From Brettanomyces bruxellensis (lineage: Eukaryota; Ascomycota; Pichiomycetes; Pichiales; Pichiaceae): a DNA stretch of 64,000 nt. Position numbers and translations under genes: made by a program. Below, piece after piece: positions 22,401 to 31,763 of this stretch (its first letter is position 1; each line of letters begins with the position of its first letter). A model generated the notes under the pieces. The model worked only from the letters and a program-made list of their open reading frames with translations. It searched no databases and had not been told where the DNA came from. The stretch spans positions 2,604,001 to 2,668,000 of the forward strand of contig NC_054689.1 of the NCBI RefSeq assembly GCF_011074885.1, given 5' to 3'.

Positions 22401-24920
22401 ATGACGCGACCAGAGGGAACAAATACAAGTGAAGGTGAAGATATGGAGGATGATTGGTTTGATGACTCAGATGTGGACTTTGACGAAGTTTTTTCGACAG
22501 CAGCTGAGGCCAAAAAGGTGCAAACAGAGTCTAAGACAACATCGCAATATAGTGAAGGAGATAAAGAAGACGGGGGACGAACTATAATCGAAGATGCGAC
22601 TGTGTCTCCTGTCTCTAGGAGAGAAATCGATAATGCCGGCAAAGTACTTGAAGGGAGCAATGATAACATCAACAAGGGCACTAAACCAGATGAAAATGAA
22701 AATTCTGCTGACGGAAACGAGGATATACTGACATTGAAGGGGGAGAACTCGATTTTGCGGGCAAAACTTGAGCAGATTACTAAAAAACAGGAAGAAGAGC
22801 AGAAACAGTTGACAGATCGATTGAGAGCTAGAATGAAAGAGAAAGAGTCCAAAATCGAAGCCCTTAATGATAATATCGTGAAGATAAAAGAGGAAAATGA
22901 GTTTCTCATGTCTGAGAATAAAACACTTACTGGAAAGTACATCATGGGGAAGAATAAAAGACGAAAATTTGGCAATCCAGGATCAGAGGCAGGCTTATCA
23001 CAGTATAAAAGAGGTGTGACCAACTATACTTCGTCTGAAACGGCTACTCCATCCCAGAATAGGTACGAAATGTCCGAAAAAGCAGCTGGCGAAAGCCAGA
23101 ATGTGCAGAAAGTGGCAATTTTAAACCAGGCAACTGTTTTCCAAGATGAAAAGATGCTCTTTATCGAGTCAATGGTAACAAACACAATTCCCGGAATGGA
23201 GAAAACCATCCTTGACTACCTTTCAAAAATTTCATCTAGCTTTGGATACTGCCATAAGGGATTCGAGGTGGGTAGACCAGGGGAAAGCATAAAGACTGCG
23301 ATAATCAATTATTTGATTTCCTTTGAGAGCAGAAATAGAATCGACCTACTCATTTCGTCATTTGTGGAAATACTACTAGATTACATCATGTGCTCTTTAA
23401 ACAAAGAAAACGGAAACAGCAAAGAAAGCCACACTGCTGGTGGGAAATCAATGCCTTGGTCTCAGGATGACAGAATGCTTCCTATTCCATATTTGTTGGC
23501 CTTGGTTTACTTCTCTTTGAACTATCGACCAAGGGCGGTCAGTAGTCAGTTAATAGGTGATGCAACAACAACTATATGTCGCATTCTTGACATGTACCCC
23601 CAGATATTGAAGCAGGAGACGTTCTACCTATTACCAGACGAAAAGGAGAAGTTTTCTGGTGGAAAAACGATGCATGCCAAGATTCTTGAACTTTTCACCG
23701 TTATATTTTCCATGGACATTCTCGAGTCACTTTCCAAACTGGCAGCATTTTCAGACGGGATGGAAGGACCAAAGGACACAATAATAGAAGGGGATTCTTC
23801 GCAAGTGCAGGGGGCATTATCACTTTTTTGGTCGATTACCCCCCAGGAACTTATTATATATTCATTGCTTTCTTCAAAGACACCAGCAATATTTGTTCAT
23901 GATGCAGTTGAGATGCTCATAAGCTCAATAACCGAGGAGTCCTTTGGCTTTGAAAACGTGACCATAAAGGTAAGCCCATCAATTCATTCGAGAAGACTTT
24001 TAACTCCAGAAGAAACTACACAGCAGATCCTCTCGAATGCGATAATATTATTGGATCAAAGCGAGCTCGATCCGGAGATAAGTATTGCTGTTTGTGGCCT
24101 GAGCCGAACAATTGGCGATAACTCTTCAATAAAGCTTTTGGATATTTTGTCGCCGACTCAAGGATTGGCCCCAAACCCGGTTACACATTCTATGGAAACT
24201 TACGAGAAGATATTGGCACTTTCCAAGGATAGTCAAAATATAGCTGAAAGTACGCTACTTTTGCTAAAGGTGAAGCTGAAAATTTTACAGATGTTCGAGT
24301 TGTATCTCTCTTACGAGCACGAGGGAAGTATTAGGCCCGATATAGTTGTGAACCTAATCGTGGCATGCGTTTCCATACTTGGAAAACAGCAGGAATGCAT
24401 TCTGAGAAGTCCAAGAGCTACAAACGTTGAATTAAGTAATCGTCTCATCGAGATAAATGTGAGGCTTATTCACTTCCTAGTGACCTCACCCGATTATGCG
24501 AAGACAATTCAGAAACTCCCGCAGCTCACTCTTAGGGAGATGGTGATTGCACTATTGCGGATTTCCGCGGACAGTTTGAAGGGTGCGTCAATTGACTTTG
24601 TAACAAAACTTCGGATGAAAGACAAGTTCAGGTTTCACATATTTAACGAGAACTTGGAAACAAAGCTAATGGATAGATTCGGAATTTTAGAGGATGTCGG
24701 AAATCGACAGGATGATGAATTCTATACAGAGAGAGCTCAAATAGAAGTTGGTGACAGTAATGGATTGGAATTGAACTACACGGATGAAACGATAGATCTT
24801 GCACGTGACATTCTTGGTCAGTGCCTCACATGCGATGAGGCCGATATGCTTCATTACAGCATCAATTATGTCTCAACCCCACCTGCTAGTGATGAAGATG
24901 AAGACATAGAAATGACCTGA
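22401..24920 (+). CDS. LCD1: Lcd1/Ddc2 (ATRIP) checkpoint protein
   Basis: An 839-residue partner of the Mec1 (ATR) kinase that brings it to RPA-coated single-stranded DNA (S. cerevisiae Ddc2 is 747). The N-terminus has an acidic/aromatic segment, DDWFDDSDVDFDEVF (residues about 16-30), like the RPA-binding checkpoint-recruitment motif of ATRIP. A coiled coil follows at residues about 110-175 (NSILRAKLEQITKKQEEEQ ... KEENEFLMSENKTL), then a basic stretch KNKRRKFG. DEKMLFIESMV marks the start of the alpha-helical C-terminal part, as in Ddc2. The second Met (MEDDWF) is an alternative start that keeps the motif. The gene is divergent from EMG1. Confidence 0.85.
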   Translation: MTRPEGTNTSEGEDMEDDWFDDSDVDFDEVFSTAAEAKKVQTESKTTSQYSEGDKEDGGRTIIEDATVSPVSRREIDNAGKVLEGSNDNINKGTKPDENENSADGNEDILTLKGENSILRAKLEQITKKQEEEQKQLTDRLRARMKEKESKIEALNDNIVKIKEENEFLMSENKTLTGKYIMGKNKRRKFGNPGSEAGLSQYKRGVTNYTSSETATPSQNRYEMSEKAAGESQNVQKVAILNQATVFQDEKMLFIESMVTNTIPGMEKTILDYLSKISSSFGYCHKGFEVGRPGESIKTAIINYLISFESRNRIDLLISSFVEILLDYIMCSLNKENGNSKESHTAGGKSMPWSQDDRMLPIPYLLALVYFSLNYRPRAVSSQLIGDATTTICRILDMYPQILKQETFYLLPDEKEKFSGGKTMHAKILELFTVIFSMDILESLSKLAAFSDGMEGPKDTIIEGDSSQVQGALSLFWSITPQELIIYSLLSSKTPAIFVHDAVEMLISSITEESFGFENVTIKVSPSIHSRRLLTPEETTQQILSNAIILLDQSELDPEISIAVCGLSRTIGDNSSIKLLDILSPTQGLAPNPVTHSMETYEKILALSKDSQNIAESTLLLLKVKLKILQMFELYLSYEHEGSIRPDIVVNLIVACVSILGKQQECILRSPRATNVELSNRLIEINVRLIHFLVTSPDYAKTIQKLPQLTLREMVIALLRISADSLKGASIDFVTKLRMKDKFRFHIFNENLETKLMDRFGILEDVGNRQDDEFYTERAQIEVGDSNGLELNYTDETIDLARDILGQCLTCDEADMLHYSINYVSTPPASDEDEDIEMT

Positions 24921-25256
24921 GGCAGTTTACTACATAAAAGCATGCATATAGATATATAGGAAATTACGATGATTCATGTGATGAGCTATTATTAAAGGAG
25001 AAAATGAAAGGAAATAAAGCCAAAAGAAACAAAAAAAGCAAACAGCAAAAGTAGTAACTGAATCAAAATTGTGAACAGAAACTTACCCTGAGTTGCATGA
25101 GAGTTTCTTCCTCCCCATTCCATACCATTTTGCTTGAGAAAGACAAAACAAGAAAACTTCTTATTTCTTATCTATACACCGATACTTGCATGTAACGTAA
25201 CAATTATTCTGTAGAAACACTATATTAAACAACCAATTATACTAAATATATCTCAT
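24921..25256. other. Convergent intergenic region LCD1/RPL37
   Basis: About 335 bp holding the 3' ends of both genes. A GTAAGT-containing mini-ORF on the minus strand was considered and rejected. Confidence 0.4.
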
Positions 25257-26062
25257 TTAGTACTTAGACTGGAAGTGGTTCTTGAACTTTCTGGAGACGT
25301 ACTTCAAATATGACATTCTACCAGTACCAGTAGTTCTTCTCCTCTTAGCCTTAGCAGCCCAGTTGTATCTTCTCATCTTAGAAGCTGGGTATCCACAAGA
25401 AGCACATGTCTTCTTTTGGATGTGGAAAGATCTCTTACCGCATCTCTTGCAGATGGTGTGAGACTTGGTCTGTTTTTTACCGAAAGATGGAGTTCCCTCT
25501 GTATTAAATAAGTGATGATGTTAGTACTTGTTCCGAAAATGCTTTATGTTGCTTATATCTTCTTTAAACGGTAGATCCAACACTTGATATAAATTTCTCA
25601 TCGGTTATGTTTTCAAAAACAAAATTCACTGGAGCTGCTTCTTCATTATTTATCCGAAACACTTGGCATTCCAAAACTCCATAGTGATCATTACGCCTGG
25701 TCCAAATATATACACATCAAAATTGCGATATTTTGATGTAAAACCATTTCATAACTTGCTCATACCAATTTCTTGAACCATCTTTCCTCAAACGTACTCT
25801 GTGCCTATGACTCGAAAATTAATGTTTCACTCCTTTTCCGGTCATATTATATATCGATGAACATATTCAATCCATAAACTATCATTAAATGATGCAGACT
25901 TGTCAACGAGGCTGTCCATATTTTATACTTTAACTGATTCCAGTTGTACTTTTGCTTTGAATTTCGGTCAATCATTATCTTGCCCTATGCTGCCTGAATT
26001 ATCTCTTTGGAAACCGTTTAAACAGAATATCCTGATCAAACCAACATATACATACTTCCCAT
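25257..26062 (-). CDS. RPL37: Ribosomal protein eL37, split by an intron after 7 nt
   Basis: Exon 1 is only 7 nt (26056-26062, ATGGGAA). Exon 2 is 25257-25498. Joining them gives 82 residues starting [16 protein letters not shown], the expected eL37 start. The zinc-ribbon cysteines are C19, C22, C34 and C37 (CKRCG and CASCG), followed by [18 protein letters not shown]. eL37 is a small basic protein of the 60S subunit that contacts 25S/5.8S rRNA. The donor GTATGT, branch point TACTAAC (25520-25526) and acceptor CAG all match yeast consensus. The position after the second codon plus one base matches the known RPL37 intron position in yeasts. The promoter is shared with TOS4 and contains TCACGTGA. 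Confidence 0.95.
25499..26055 (-). other. RPL37 intron (557 nt)
   Basis: Donor GTATGT at 26050-26055, branch point TACTAAC at 25520-25526, acceptor CAG at 25499-25501. The long 5' part carries no recognisable snoRNA boxes. Such length is typical of yeast ribosomal-protein introns. Confidence 0.93.
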
Positions 26063-26301
26063 TGTGAATGTGTGCTATAGCTATAATTTGTTGGTTAAAG
26101 GAAATCTTTTAAGCCTTCTGATAGTATAGTTCAAGTTTCTTAAAATTCACCTCTGTACCACTTTTGATTTTCACCATCATCCCTGTTGCTAAGAAAAAAA
26201 AATTACCAGCGAAAAAAAAAATAAAAATGAGAGCAAACGGTCTGAAAAATTTTGAAAGGCAAGAATGGAGTGGTGTAAGGTGTAGAGTAAATAAATACAT
26301 A

Positions 26302-26309
26302 TCACGTGA
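26302..26309. promoter_or_regulatory. Cbf1-type E-box in RPL37/TOS4 promoter
   Basis: Palindromic TCACGTGA, the Cbf1 recognition sequence. In several non-Saccharomyces yeasts Cbf1 helps drive ribosomal-protein genes, so RPL37 is the likelier target. This is inference. Confidence 0.5.
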
Positions 26310-26380
26310 TATAAAAAACGCCCTGGTCAAAAAAAATAAGAACGCGCTTTCCCCGTTTTTATTTTTTTTCCTAATCAGAC

Positions 26381-26387
26381 TTTCGCG
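26381..26387 (-). promoter_or_regulatory. SCB-like box upstream of TOS4
   Basis: CGCGAAA on the minus strand fits the Swi4-Swi6 consensus CRCGAAA, about 300 bp before TOS4. Tos4 is a classic SBF/MBF target, so the site makes sense, but a 7-mer can occur by chance. Confidence 0.4.
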
Positions 26388-26684
26388 TTTGTAAATCTTA
26401 TTCGTAAGTAAACACGGCGTGACTTTGGGAAAACAATATTGACCAAAGCGAATTCTAGGAGTACAAATTCTACAGTACATAATCTGACAAGTTAAAAAAA
26501 AACTTCTTTCGAGTCACGGGCTTTTAATACTCGAGTTGGGCCTTTTACAGAATTGCCTGATATACCAGTTTCTTTAAAAGAAGCTAAATATATTGCTTAT
26601 ACACTACCAGTTAAAGGCAGAATCAAAAGACAATACTAGTGGAACCGAAATATAAAGTGACCATATTAAAAAGACACAGGCAGA

Positions 26685-28448
26685 ATGTCTACAAGTCAAT
26701 TTCCACCATCTTCGCCAATTTTTGGCTCAGATAGCGAGGAAATACAAACAAAAGGATTGCTTATTTCTGCAAAAGCATCAGATGTTGACGCCATTAACGC
26801 GTCAAATGCAAATCTTGATTATCCTACACCTGCACCTTCTTCTTCAACAGGTTTCTTATCATCGGAACCCAACTTTAATGAGAATAAGGAGAATGTTCCT
26901 CCATCATCACCTTTGAAGGCAAAGCTACCTATCAAACGGAGCTTTAGTGTGAGAAACCCAATTCCAGTGATAAATAAGAGAGCTGAGCCACTAAGAGGTT
27001 TGTCAAAAGACACATTACCCTCAATTATTCCAAGAGAGTCACTAGAGCATCAAGTGGCACGCGTTTCAAAAGTGTTGAGGATCAACACTGCAAAAGATTC
27101 GAGTGTTACTGTGGGCAGATCGAGTAAGAAGTGCCAGTTTGGACTGAATCCACATAACAAGCTGATTTCTCGTGTTCATTGCACTGTTTCTTTCAATAAG
27201 ACCAAGAGAACAGTCACTTTGAAATGTATGGGATGGAACGGGTTGAATGTGACAATTCCAAGCCGGGTTAATGTTCTGAAGAGTGGAATTTCCGACCATC
27301 TGTACGAAGTGGTTATGAAAACCGAATCTGCTGCTTCTAGCGATCAAAAGCAAGAAAAAGTGCTTGAAAAGGATAGAAGGGTGCTTTTTGAAGATCCAAG
27401 TTTTACAAACTTCTACATTTTGAAGGGTGAGTCGGTCGAGATGCCAATAACAAAGAATGTCGTGATTGATATAAGAGGAGAGATACTTTTGCTGGTGTTT
27501 AAAGAAGAAAATAGTGCAAAAGCAATCGAGAAACATACTCAAAGTTTTAGCAAATCAGTTTCTCCGCCAACTATTCCATTGGAAAAGAACTCAGAGGAAA
27601 AGAAGGATGTTGAGAAAGCTGCTAAAACAAATATTCAGCCAACTGAGGTGAAGAATGCCAAACCAACAGATATGAAGCATGCCAAGCCAATGAATGTGAA
27701 TAACTTAAAGCCAGTGAAGGCTAAACAAGCAGATTTATTAGCAGAAGCGGAAAACATCAGAAAGACTGATGTGAAGAAGATCATAAAGTCGGTAATTAAG
27801 CCAATTGTTAAGCCACACACTAAACCAGTTGTAGCTGCCAAAACTATTAACAAGTCGGTTGCTAAACCAGCCACTATACATACATTCAAGTTGGCAGTTA
27901 AACCTTTGGCTAGACCTGTGACCCAGCAACCTGAAGCAACAACTGATTTGGCGGTTAAACAGGGAAAGATAGCTAAATGTAGCGCCTCAGATCACAAAAG
28001 AGTTAGAAAAGCATACATAAGAGAGGAAGAAGAAGAGGAGAAATACGAGTTTGAGCATATGAGCAAAGAACAGATACATGAGGTGTTGAACCAAATACCA
28101 GAACTTGAAGAAGTGTCGCATATAGTTGCAAACCATATTGCATATTCGAGACTGTTGCAAGTGCCGATCTCGCAACTTCTACACTTGAATCCAGTCAAAG
28201 AACGTGGAATAAACAGGCTGCAACTGCGCTGTATACTTGTTCATCATCTTGATTTCATAGGAATAATTCACAGACATGGAACAGATGCTGCCGGTCTTCC
28301 TTTAGATGAGGAATACTACTATATACCGGAAAAGGATGAGGATAAGTCACGTGTTACGCTTGTCGAAGAGCTGAAAGGTTCTGCCTCACATCTTAGAAGT
28401 TGTAGAAAGACGCATAAGCAGTATTTCTGGAAGAAGCCAAAGAAATGA
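26685..28448 (+). CDS. TOS4: Tos4/Plm2-like FHA-domain protein
   Basis: A 587-residue protein with an FHA phosphothreonine-binding domain at residues about 125-280. Key residues are GRS (144-146), SRVH (162-165) and NG (185-186). Tos4 and Plm2 are G1/S-induced chromatin-associated proteins that respond to replication stress. The N-terminus is S/P-rich (SSPIFGSDSEE, ENVPPSSPLK), with possible Cdk sites. Residues about 300-430 form a degenerate K/P/V/T repeat region (KPTDMKHAKPMN, VKPIVKPHTKPVV). The conserved C-terminal helical module follows (EVLNQIPELEEVSHIVANHI). Assignment to Tos4 rather than Plm2 is arbitrary where only one copy exists. Confidence 0.75.
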   Translation: MSTSQFPPSSPIFGSDSEEIQTKGLLISAKASDVDAINASNANLDYPTPAPSSSTGFLSSEPNFNENKENVPPSSPLKAKLPIKRSFSVRNPIPVINKRAEPLRGLSKDTLPSIIPRESLEHQVARVSKVLRINTAKDSSVTVGRSSKKCQFGLNPHNKLISRVHCTVSFNKTKRTVTLKCMGWNGLNVTIPSRVNVLKSGISDHLYEVVMKTESAASSDQKQEKVLEKDRRVLFEDPSFTNFYILKGESVEMPITKNVVIDIRGEILLLVFKEENSAKAIEKHTQSFSKSVSPPTIPLEKNSEEKKDVEKAAKTNIQPTEVKNAKPTDMKHAKPMNVNNLKPVKAKQADLLAEAENIRKTDVKKIIKSVIKPIVKPHTKPVVAAKTINKSVAKPATIHTFKLAVKPLARPVTQQPEATTDLAVKQGKIAKCSASDHKRVRKAYIREEEEEEKYEFEHMSKEQIHEVLNQIPELEEVSHIVANHIAYSRLLQVPISQLLHLNPVKERGINRLQLRCILVHHLDFIGIIHRHGTDAAGLPLDEEYYYIPEKDEDKSRVTLVEELKGSASHLRSCRKTHKQYFWKKPKK

Positions 28449-29971
28449 GACAACCATACACCAAATATATGCGATTTGGCTGGAAGATGCAGGAGACACA
28501 ACTCATGCTATCAGATGTGCGGACACAACTTGATCACGCAATATCACGTGACAAAGCAAATAATCCAGAGTGCCAGCGTGCGAATGAAGAAGGGAAAGTA
28601 ACAGCAGTAAGTACTTCTTTTTATCTCGATTCGTGTTAGCGTTGCATTATCTGGCTTCAATCGCTATCTGTATGTTCATATCGGTTAATCTGACTATCTA
28701 TCTACCTAGATATCTTTGCAGTTGATGCTTTCTTTGGCTTTTTGTTTTGGCAACACTATTTTATTTTTAGCTTTTTGTGTTCCAGTTTTTGTTATTATTT
28801 GTGCTTATATACCTTTGTATTTAAATTATATCGTGCTTTATTGGGCTTTTGTAAATAAGACTATCATATGCCTGTCGATATCACATGCTTGTATGTGCCG
28901 GCATAAATAAATTCAACAAAACGTGGTTCTTATTTTTTTCCATACCTCTTCATCCTACAAAAAATTTCGCTCACCTTTTTCTTCCCTGGATTAAATTAAA
29001 CCACACTGTTTAATTAAAAATAGTTTTGGGACGTTCCCACGGGGTGGCTCTGCGGACGTTTAAATTTATCGCCCCCCCTGGGGGACCCGCGCAGGAAAAA
29101 GGCGGACCCGGTAGGCAACGCCTGATCCCAAGGCTGATGGCGGGCAGTTCCCGGTGAGCACTGTGGCGTTCTCCAGGGCAAAAAAGGCCCCAGCCGGCTC
29201 GTACCGCTCGGTTATGCAGTAGAGATTACCAATGTGAGAGCATAGTTTCGTATGTTTTGGCATTTAAGCACAACCTATTTGGGCTTCGCATTTGTTTGTC
29301 CAGCAAGGGCGGATTCGTCCAACAATATTTCAGCAAATTCATACTCTGTGATGTTAGGCAAAGATTGGCGAATAAATTATTGCTTTAAGAAAAATACAGG
29401 AGTGCTGAAATGGCCAAGATGCGTGCATGTGCACATTAAATACATTAGGAGGGTTAGACAAACAATTTAAGATTGGGAAGAAAGAGGCTGATTTGTTTGA
29501 ATTGTATATTATAGTGGTACAAGAGCTTATTGGAAAATGTGCTACAATTCAGGAAATTATGGAGCGTGAGAAGTTCATGCTAATTGACTTGATCGTAATC
29601 CAACCGTTTTTCCCAGAAAGAGATATCTGTGTCTGCAATAATAAACAATGCGTAAGAAGCCTTTTTTTATTTTTTTTTTCTCTCTCTCTCTCTTTCCTAA
29701 GAGAATAAAGAAAAAATTTATTTTTCAAAATCTGCCTTGAATCTGAATTTGTATTTATTCGATTCCATTTCCCCCTGGCCGCCTCAACAAGTTAAAATTT
29801 TGACCCTTCAAGTTCACATCTCTTCTGTTTTTTCCTCCCTTTTTCTTTCTGTTTCTTCTTTTTTGTCCTCTTTCCCCATCCACCTTTCACCAACGCGTAC
29901 TGAAAAGTGGCCTATTTAAGCAAGCTTTGTTTTGTGCTTACCATCCCATATAGATATCACACACCAACAAA
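28449..29971. other. 1.5-kb intergenic region TOS4/SAM2 with a GC-rich block
   Basis: AT-rich flanks surround a sharply GC-rich block (listed separately). TCACGTGA occurs at 28544-28551 and ACGCGT at 29893-29898, 74 bp before SAM2. A pyrimidine-rich run (29660-29700) and CT-rich DNA (29820-29890) precede SAM2, as is common for highly expressed yeast genes. The short ORFs here are not credible. Confidence 0.5.
29025..29240. ncRNA. GC-rich block, candidate structured RNA gene of unknown type
   Basis: About 215 bp of very GC-rich DNA inside AT-rich intergenic sequence. It carries several short complementary pairs on one strand: a 7-C run facing 5 G around one T, CTGCG with CGCAG, AGGC-AAC-GCCT, and CGGG-x5-CCCG. 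I compared it by memory with SRP RNA, RNase P and MRP RNAs and spliceosomal RNAs, and none fits clearly. A 65-codon minus-strand ORF crosses it but has no recognised similarity. It could be an RNA gene or foreign DNA. Strand and ends are not known. Confidence 0.3.
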
Positions 29972-31132
29972 ATGTCTACCATTGACGACGATCATTTCCT
30001 TTTCACCTCCGAATCGGTTGGTGAGGGACACCCGGACAAGATCTGCGATCAGGTTTCAGACGCCATTTTGGATGCCTGCCTTGCAGAGGATCCATCATCG
30101 AAGGTTGCATGCGAAACTGCAGCAAAAACCGGTATGATCATGGTTTTCGGAGAGATTACCACCAAGGCCAAGCTTGACTTCCAGAAGGTTGTCAGAGACA
30201 CGATCAAGAGGATTGGCTACGACAGCTCGGAGAAGGGTTTCGACTACAACACCTGTAACGTGCTTGTTGCCATTGAGCAGCAGTCACCAGATATTGCCCA
30301 GGGTTTGCACTTGGATGAGTCTCTTGAGGATTTGGGAGCCGGTGACCAGGGTATTATGTTCGGTTACGCCACCAACGAGACAAAGGAGAAGCTTCCTTTG
30401 ACCATTTTGCTTGCCCACAAGTTGAACAAGGCCATGGCAGATGCCAGAAGATCTGGAGAGTTGCCTTGGTTGCGTCCTGACACCAAGACTCAGGTCACCA
30501 TCGAGTACAAGCACGATGGCGGTGCCGTTATTCCCCTCAGAGTGCACACGGTGGTCATTTCCGCGCAGCACGCCCCGGAAATCTCCACGGAGGACATCAG
30601 AAAGCAGTTGAAGTCGCACATCATCGAAAAAGTGATACCTTCAAACATGTTGGACGACAAGACCATCTACCACATCCAGCCTTCCGGCCGTTTTGTGATC
30701 GGAGGCCCTCAGGGAGATGCCGGATTGACCGGCCGTAAGATTATTGTCGATACTTACGGAGGATGGGGTGCTCATGGAGGTGGTGCCTTTTCCGGTAAGG
30801 ACTACTCGAAAGTGGACAGATCGGCAGCTTATGCCGGAAGATGGGTTGCAAAATCGTTGGTGCAGGCTGGTCTCTGCAAGAGATGCTTGGTCCAGCTTTC
30901 TTACGCCATCGGTGTTGCCCAGCCTTTGTCCATTTACGTTGACACCTACGGAACATCCAAGTACTCTTCGAAGCAACTTGTTGACATCGTCCGCAAGAAC
31001 TTCGACTTGAGACCAGGTGCTTTGGTCAAGGCCCTCAACTTGGCCAGACCGATTTACCAGGAAACTGCCCGTTACGGACACTTCACCAACCAGTCTTTCC
31101 CATGGGAGCAGCCTAAGAAGCTTGAGCTCTGA
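29972..31132 (+). CDS. SAM2: S-adenosylmethionine synthetase
   Basis: A 386-residue enzyme (S. cerevisiae Sam1/Sam2 are 382-384) making S-adenosylmethionine from methionine and ATP. Signature sequences are [17 protein letters not shown] near the N-terminus (ATP/metal), [27 protein letters not shown], and the P-loop-like [19 protein letters not shown]. The C-terminus [12 protein letters not shown] is conserved. Codon use is strongly biased (TTG/CTT Leu, AAG Lys), as expected for an abundant enzyme. Only one copy lies in this window, so SAM1 versus SAM2 cannot be told. A CT-rich promoter stretch and ACGCGT lie just upstream. Confidence 0.95.
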   Translation: MSTIDDDHFLFTSESVGEGHPDKICDQVSDAILDACLAEDPSSKVACETAAKTGMIMVFGEITTKAKLDFQKVVRDTIKRIGYDSSEKGFDYNTCNVLVAIEQQSPDIAQGLHLDESLEDLGAGDQGIMFGYATNETKEKLPLTILLAHKLNKAMADARRSGELPWLRPDTKTQVTIEYKHDGGAVIPLRVHTVVISAQHAPEISTEDIRKQLKSHIIEKVIPSNMLDDKTIYHIQPSGRFVIGGPQGDAGLTGRKIIVDTYGGWGAHGGGAFSGKDYSKVDRSAAYAGRWVAKSLVQAGLCKRCLVQLSYAIGVAQPLSIYVDTYGTSKYSSKQLVDIVRKNFDLRPGALVKALNLARPIYQETARYGHFTNQSFPWEQPKKLEL

Positions 31133-31763
31133 TTGCTCACTTTAGAATTCTTCTTTCTGCCCTCTTTTTTTGTTTTTCACCTTTCATCTTTTTTAAGCTT
31201 GCCGGCTGCAACACATACAGACAACATCAACTTCAAAAGGGAGGAAACACAAATCCTATGTACAGTTCGTTATCCCGTCCGAACACACATGCACATACTA
31301 GTTATAGTTGCCTTATCTATCTTATCACTTATTCTTAGAGTCCACGCTCAACTCGTTCACTCGCTAAATTCCAGCCTATTTTTATCTTTGTTTTTATCCA
31401 CATTTATTTATCTGTCTGCTCTTGGTGCCATTTCGACACTCATAAAGCTTTTTGTGTTTCATTTCACCAATCTTCGCTTTATACGATCAATCTTTGCTTC
31501 TCCCCCTATGCTACCACATCTTGTCTTTATTTAGGCCACATTAATATATTTGGAGGGGCCATCAACTGTCCTTTCCTTCATCTCTATAAACACATATGTC
31601 TTGCTAAATGTAGTTGTATGATATATATATATATATATTTTTTTTTTCTCTCGATACAGCAGATCCTTTTTTTTTTTTTTTTTCTGTCTCTCTTCAACTT
31701 TCATACAGCAGCCAACCTTCTTCCTCAACAACTAAGAAACCACAGTCAATAGTTTTCTTGCAT
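31133..31763. other. Intergenic region SAM2 to OB-fold gene
   Basis: About 630 bp: SAM2 3' end and the promoter of the next gene. It includes a (TA)n run near 31621-31638 and T-runs to 31683. In-frame ATGs upstream of 31764 fall in this low-complexity DNA and were not used as starts. Confidence 0.5.

Larger units (their letters stand above)
26063..26684. other. Divergent promoter region RPL37/TOS4
   Basis: About 620 bp with A/T runs. It contains the palindrome TCACGTGA (26302-26309) and TTTCGCG (26381-26387), whose complement CGCGAAA matches the SCB consensus. The ORFs overlapping it are low-complexity and not credible genes. Confidence 0.6.

Noticed and set aside
25040..25135. Mini-exon on the minus strand ending in GTAAGT (M-V-W-N-G-E-E-E start), as a possible small split gene
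   Set aside because: No TACTAAC and no acceptor leading to a plausible second exon before LCD1.
29066..29263. 65-codon minus-strand ORF across the GC-rich block
   Set aside because: No family recognised and its composition follows the GC-rich block. An RNA gene or foreign DNA is at least as likely.
29252..29708. Two overlapping plus-strand ORFs (72 and 93 codons) before SAM2
   Set aside because: No similarity, in different frames, ending in T/C-rich promoter DNA.
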